Part shown: positions 60,206 to 64,000 of the stretch, in pieces
How positions within the stretch are numbered: the stretch's first letter is position 1
Layout: each line of letters begins with the position of its first letter
The notes under the pieces: model-generated
Databases searched by the model: none
What the model was told of the DNA's origin: nothing
The model's input: only the letters and a program-made list of their open reading frames with translations
DNA from: Taibaiella soli
GTDB lineage: Bacteria; Bacteroidota; Bacteroidia; Chitinophagales; Chitinophagaceae
NCBI RefSeq assembly: GCF_003236175.1
Contig: NZ_QKTW01000022.1
Coordinates: 340,579 to 404,578 of the forward strand
Reading direction: 5' to 3'
Length of the DNA stretch: 64,000 nt
Position numbers and translations under genes: made by a program

Positions 60206-63172
60206 ATGTGTATGGGCAAACCTCTATATTATTTCGCTTTTGTAACAGCTTTGCTGCCGGCGACAATGCTTTTTGCGCAAAAGGGGAGTTTGAAAGGAAT
60301 TGTGATTGAAAAAAAGGGCAGACTGGCAGGAGTAGTAATTACGCTGGAAGATCTTAAAACCGGAACGGTTTCGGGTGTTGATGGTCAGTTCGAAATATCA
60401 GGGATTGATACCGGCAGGCATACATTGAAATGTTCGTTCGCTGGTTTTGCAGATTTTACGGTGCCTGTAGTTATCAAAGACGGTCAGACGGCAGATTTGG
60501 GTTCGCTTACTATGCACGATGCAGATAAACAACTGAACGAGGTGAAAGTGGTGGGCGCCATGAAGCATGGCAGTGATATGAAAGCGCAGTCGATGACGAA
60601 AAATGCCAACAAAATCATTACGGTCGTTTCCGCAGAGAGCATTGGCAAAATGCCCGATAAAAATGCAGCGGATGCGATGCAAAGGGTTGCTGGTGCTGCC
60701 GTTCAGAAAAGTAAAGGCGAAGGTAACATGGTGTCGTTGCGTGGTACACCAATTGACTGGACGGCTACTTTAGTGAATGGTAACCGTTTGCCTACGGCGA
60801 ATGAAAACGATGCCTCGCGTATTTTCGATTTCCAGGTTTTTCCATCAAGCCTGATCGACTTTATCGTTGTTGATCGTACGGTGACTCCGGATATGGAGGG
60901 GGATAACATTGGTGGCGCTATCAACTTTTTGACGCGTACCGGTGTGACCGAAAAAACACTAAACTTAGATGTAGCGGGCGGTTATAGTGCGCTGGCCCGA
61001 AAACCCTCGCTGCAGATCAATTTCACCGCAGGTAATATTACCAAAAACAAAAAGTTTTCTTATGTAGTGGATGGTTCTTATTACCAGCGTGCGTATGCGG
61101 CAGATGCGCCGGTGGTGGCTTATGGTACCAATTACAACCACAGCCTGGCTCGTCTGGAATTGAAGAAATATACTGGCGAACGTTATACGCTCGGCCTCAA
61201 CGCCGCTGCAGAATACAAGCCTAATGAACATTTCAAGGTAGGTGTCAAATTACTGGAAGGTCATATGACCGATGATAAATGGCAGACGAAAACCATGTAC
61301 AACTGGTCGGACGGATCTGGTGCGCGGATACGTTTGCAGAATATTCATGGTTTGCTGATCAACCAAATGTATGGCGGCGAACTGAACACAGAATGGAAAC
61401 CGGCTGCGGCCAACAATAAGCTGAAGATCGAAGCCAAATTAGCTTCCTATTACAATAGTTTTCATTACGGATCATTTCCTTACAACGGCAGCGATTCGCG
61501 CAACGGTTACACCACTGTAGAATATATTAGTCCGTTGCTGGAATACACAGATAAAATCAATACCAACTTTTTCGGAGAGAAATATGATCCGAACAATGTT
61601 AAAGATCCGAATCCGTACCCGTACAAAATGCTCGATATCGACAATCCTTACGGAACCGGTGGTGATCATTACACGAATATTCAGCCTAAATACCAGCAAC
61701 TCGGACAGCCAGGTGTGGGCGTATCGGCACAGGATTATTATCTGAGCGGTGCATTTTCCGACTTGAATGATACATGGGAGCGAGACCCGATTGTAGCGCA
61801 ATTGAACGGCAGTTATAAAATAAACGATCGCATTACGATTACGGCGGGTGGCAAATACCGCATGAAACAAGGTTCCAGAACGCTGAGCTATTATGAATAC
61901 CGGTTAAAACCGGGTGTCGGAAAAATCCCGCTCACAGATTTTCAAACGATGAATTCCGATCCGCATAGTGATTATCTGCAGGAATGGGGATCTCCATATA
62001 CTAACAGTTTTATGCCCTTCCTCACAAAGGATCAGATGAAGGGTTTTCTGACGCAATATAAGGATTCGTTGGTGGGCAAACCGATGGATACATCCAACAG
62101 TGATTATATGTACTGGTTAGGCTCGCATTACAAATACCAGGAAAATGTAGCTGCCGGTTTTATCATGGCCGATATGAAACTAGGTGATAAATTATCGCTG
62201 GTTGGCGGGTTGCGTATGGAGCACACGGATTTGACGGAATCATCAGATTCTTTAGCCGTTGATCCGAACGGAACTATTGGGGTGAAGGCCGTGGATGTGA
62301 CTATCCACCGTCAATACATTGCTATTCTTCCTGCGCTGAATGCTGTGTACAACGTAGATAACAACAACAATATCCGGGCTGCCGTTTCCCGCACCTTCCA
62401 TCGTCCGAATTTCGAAGAAACCAAACCCGGTGCGCCACTTTGGAAGCGGGAGGATTTTAACATCATTCAAGGTAATCCCGATTTGAAGCCGACTTATTCG
62501 CTCAATCTCGATCTGATGTATGAACACTATTGGGGCAAAAAAGGAATGTTTACCGTCGGTGGTTATTACAAGTATGTTACCGATCACATCTTTGAAACCA
62601 CGCAGGCCAATGAAAATCAGTTTTTGGGTGGGTGGGCGAACAAATCTTTCATGAATGCCGGCATTTCCTTTGTAGTGGGCTTTGAGGCCCAGATCGACCG
62701 TAAGTTTACTTTTCTTCCGGGTTTCTTAAGCGGATTCGGAATCAATGCGAATGTCACTTGCTCTTACTCGGAGATGCAGGTGCCGGGCCGTCCGAAAAAA
62801 CAAGCAATGACCGAGCAGGCGCCGTTGCTCTATAACATCGCATTGTACTACGAACGTAACAAACTGAACGCGCGTATCGGGCTAAACTATCGCGGAGCGT
62901 ATACCACAGATGTGAACATGGCTACTAATACTGATCCTGCTGCAAACAATGCGCCATTGCATCTCGATACTGACTACGACTGGTTTATGGGCGCTGCTTA
63001 TTCACTCGATTTCCAGTTGTCTTACAAGATCAACAAACATCTCAGTACTTATATAGAACTGAACAATCTCACCGATGCGCCCTACCGTACTTATATCGGC
63101 GTGCCGGAGCGTCCGTTGCGGACAGAATACTATCGCCAGAAGGGCATGATCGGATTCAAATTTGAGCTTTAA
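60206..63172 (+). CDS. TonB-dependent receptor with carboxypeptidase-like N-domain
   Basis: 988 aa outer membrane active transporter. The signal peptide (YYFAFVTALLPATMLFAQ) is followed by a CarboxypepD_reg-like domain (SLKGIVIEKKGRLAGVVITL, VDGQFEISGIDTGRHTL), a plug with IGKMPDKNAADAMQRVAGAA and VSLRGTPIDWTATLVNGNRLP, and a 22-strand barrel ending in MIGFKFEL with terminal aromatic (family-typical). The plug pattern is that of the TIGR01782-like receptor group. The next gene encodes a phosphatase-family protein 49 nt later, so imported ligands may be organophosphates (inference). Confidence 0.92.
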   Translation: MCMGKPLYYFAFVTALLPATMLFAQKGSLKGIVIEKKGRLAGVVITLEDLKTGTVSGVDGQFEISGIDTGRHTLKCSFAGFADFTVPVVIKDGQTADLGSLTMHDADKQLNEVKVVGAMKHGSDMKAQSMTKNANKIITVVSAESIGKMPDKNAADAMQRVAGAAVQKSKGEGNMVSLRGTPIDWTATLVNGNRLPTANENDASRIFDFQVFPSSLIDFIVVDRTVTPDMEGDNIGGAINFLTRTGVTEKTLNLDVAGGYSALARKPSLQINFTAGNITKNKKFSYVVDGSYYQRAYAADAPVVAYGTNYNHSLARLELKKYTGERYTLGLNAAAEYKPNEHFKVGVKLLEGHMTDDKWQTKTMYNWSDGSGARIRLQNIHGLLINQMYGGELNTEWKPAAANNKLKIEAKLASYYNSFHYGSFPYNGSDSRNGYTTVEYISPLLEYTDKINTNFFGEKYDPNNVKDPNPYPYKMLDIDNPYGTGGDHYTNIQPKYQQLGQPGVGVSAQDYYLSGAFSDLNDTWERDPIVAQLNGSYKINDRITITAGGKYRMKQGSRTLSYYEYRLKPGVGKIPLTDFQTMNSDPHSDYLQEWGSPYTNSFMPFLTKDQMKGFLTQYKDSLVGKPMDTSNSDYMYWLGSHYKYQENVAAGFIMADMKLGDKLSLVGGLRMEHTDLTESSDSLAVDPNGTIGVKAVDVTIHRQYIAILPALNAVYNVDNNNNIRAAVSRTFHRPNFEETKPGAPLWKREDFNIIQGNPDLKPTYSLNLDLMYEHYWGKKGMFTVGGYYKYVTDHIFETTQANENQFLGGWANKSFMNAGISFVVGFEAQIDRKFTFLPGFLSGFGINANVTCSYSEMQVPGRPKKQAMTEQAPLLYNIALYYERNKLNARIGLNYRGAYTTDVNMATNTDPAANNAPLHLDTDYDWFMGAAYSLDFQLSYKINKHLSTYIELNNLTDAPYRTYIGVPERPLRTEYYRQKGMIGFKFEL

Positions 63173-63221
63173 TCATCACAAATACTTTTCTGTTTTCAAC
63201 TAAATCAGTAAACAACCAAAC

Positions 63222-64000
63222 ATGAAAAAATCTACACTTTTCGCAGCATTGCTTGCAATGCTGACCTGCACAGCTTTTGCCTCGCAAAAACGCAAAGTGC
63301 TTATTCTCGGTCTCGACGGCGTACGCTCTGATGCGCTGCAGCAGGCTACAACACCGCATATCGACTCATTGATCGCGGGTGGATTTTATACCTACGATTC
63401 CTGGTGTCTGGGCATCACGGTTTCTGGCCCGTCATGGTCTACTATTTTTACTGGCGTATGGTATCCGAAACATGGTGTGACCGATAACAGTTTTGCAGGT
63501 AGTAACTATAATCAGTATCCTTATTTTCCGAAAAGGGCAAAAGAATTATTGCCCAATATTAATGCCGTGCAAATTGTAGACTGGTCGCCAATGAGTGATC
63601 AGGTGTACAATGAAGGATATGATCAGAAAATCGTTCGTACTACTAATGATCTGGCTGCAATGCTGGCTGCAACACAAGTACAGCTGCAAAATCCAAACCT
63701 CGATGTGCTGAATCTGCACGTAGACAATATTGATGCTGCGGGGCACGCTTCCGGTTTTAGTCCTTCAAATGCCGCTTATATGTCTGCAATTCAAAGCGTG
63801 GATACATGGGTAGGTCAGGTAATGGCTGCACTGAGAGCACGTCCCAATTATGCGAATGAAGACTGGTTGGTATTCGTTATTACCGATCACGGTGGTCTGG
63901 GTACGTCGCACGGTGGTAATTCAAACGAAGAGCGTCATATCTGGTGGATTGCCACTGGTGAAAATGTACAGCACAAACAAATTACAGCCGTAGATCCGGG
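63222..64000 (+). CDS. Type I phosphodiesterase / nucleotide pyrophosphatase family protein (partial)
   Basis: Alkaline-phosphatase-superfamily enzyme, cut by the window end (259 codons seen). The signal peptide is MKKSTLFAALLAMLTCTAFA. Metal-site residues: Asp in LILGLDGVRSDAL, the nucleophile region SGPSWSTIFTGVW, Asp/His in HVDNIDAAGHASG, and ITDHGGLGTSHGG. It probably hydrolyses phosphodiesters in the periplasm. It follows the TonB-dependent receptor by 49 nt and is likely cotranscribed with it. Confidence 0.88.
   Translation, partial: MKKSTLFAALLAMLTCTAFASQKRKVLILGLDGVRSDALQQATTPHIDSLIAGGFYTYDSWCLGITVSGPSWSTIFTGVWYPKHGVTDNSFAGSNYNQYPYFPKRAKELLPNINAVQIVDWSPMSDQVYNEGYDQKIVRTTNDLAAMLAATQVQLQNPNLDVLNLHVDNIDAAGHASGFSPSNAAYMSAIQSVDTWVGQVMAALRARPNYANEDWLVFVITDHGGLGTSHGGNSNEERHIWWIATGENVQHKQITAVDP

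Noticed and set aside
60398-62587. Minus-strand ORFs opposite the TonB-dependent receptor
   Set aside because: Shadows of the receptor gene without motifs.

Overview
The window looks like chromosomal DNA of a Bacteroidota bacterium, most likely from the Chitinophagales/Chitinophagaceae side. Evidence: a secreted kelch protein with a type IX secretion C-terminal sorting domain, a TonB-dependent receptor with an N-terminal carboxypeptidase-like domain, promoter-like TAnnTTTG boxes close to several starts, and intergenic spaces filled with short repeat families I know from Bacteroidota genomes. GC content looks like the mid-40s by eye (not computed). No CRISPR array, rRNA or intact insertion sequence was found; there is one tRNA.

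Layout. 1-6.4 kb: an iron-sulfur cluster assembly operon (sufB, C, D, S, E and a SufT/MIP18-like gene) with a divergent cysteine-containing winged-helix regulator. 6.8-7.6 kb: a secreted DUF2911/TPR protein. 8.0-15.9 kb: a two-component system followed by a tripartite RND efflux system (TolC, pump, adaptor). 16.3-18.3 kb: two medium-chain dehydrogenases. 18.6-25.7 kb: an AraC-type regulator and a second RND system in the order adaptor, pump, TolC. 26-29.1 kb: an HSL-type hydrolase, a small membrane protein and an AlkC-like DNA glycosylase. 29.2-31.3 kb: a PAS histidine kinase divergent from a stand-alone receiver. 31.3-35 kb, minus strand: a secreted protein, trxB, an unusual 21-bp repeat ORF and purD. 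35.2-39.5 kb: two POT peptide transporters separated by a triplicated repeat block. 39.6-41.2 kb, minus strand: a fatty acid hydroxylase/sterol desaturase-type enzyme and frr. 41.7-47.1 kb: a tightly packed envelope cluster (YfhO-like, hexapeptide acyltransferase, flippase, Kir-type potassium channel). 47.4-50.5 kb: rocD, a VIT/CCC1 metal transporter and a secreted protein.

From 50.5 kb the character changes. A tRNA-Arg(UCU) is followed by a tyrosine integrase that appears frameshifted at a G run, then by sparser genes: a small unknown protein, a 12-blade kelch T9SS cargo, an unknown minus-strand protein and a gene-free stretch. This looks like the edge of an integrated element or accessory region. 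The window ends with an AraC regulator and an S33-type hydrolase divergent from a TonB-dependent receptor and a phosphodiesterase/phosphatase-family protein that runs off the end. The divergent region holds two matching palindromes spaced 84 bp apart.

The most unusual material is non-standard: (1) an 18-unit, 21-bp minisatellite upstream of trxB that reads as an acidic heptapeptide repeat; (2) composite intergenic elements made of inverted arrays of short words around an AGAGACG..CGTCTCT palindrome; (3) an EF-hand-like calcium loop in the cytoplasmic linker of an RND pump; (4) a triplicated terminator-bearing repeat block between two peptide transporters. All functional statements are sequence-based inference; no searches or computations were run.
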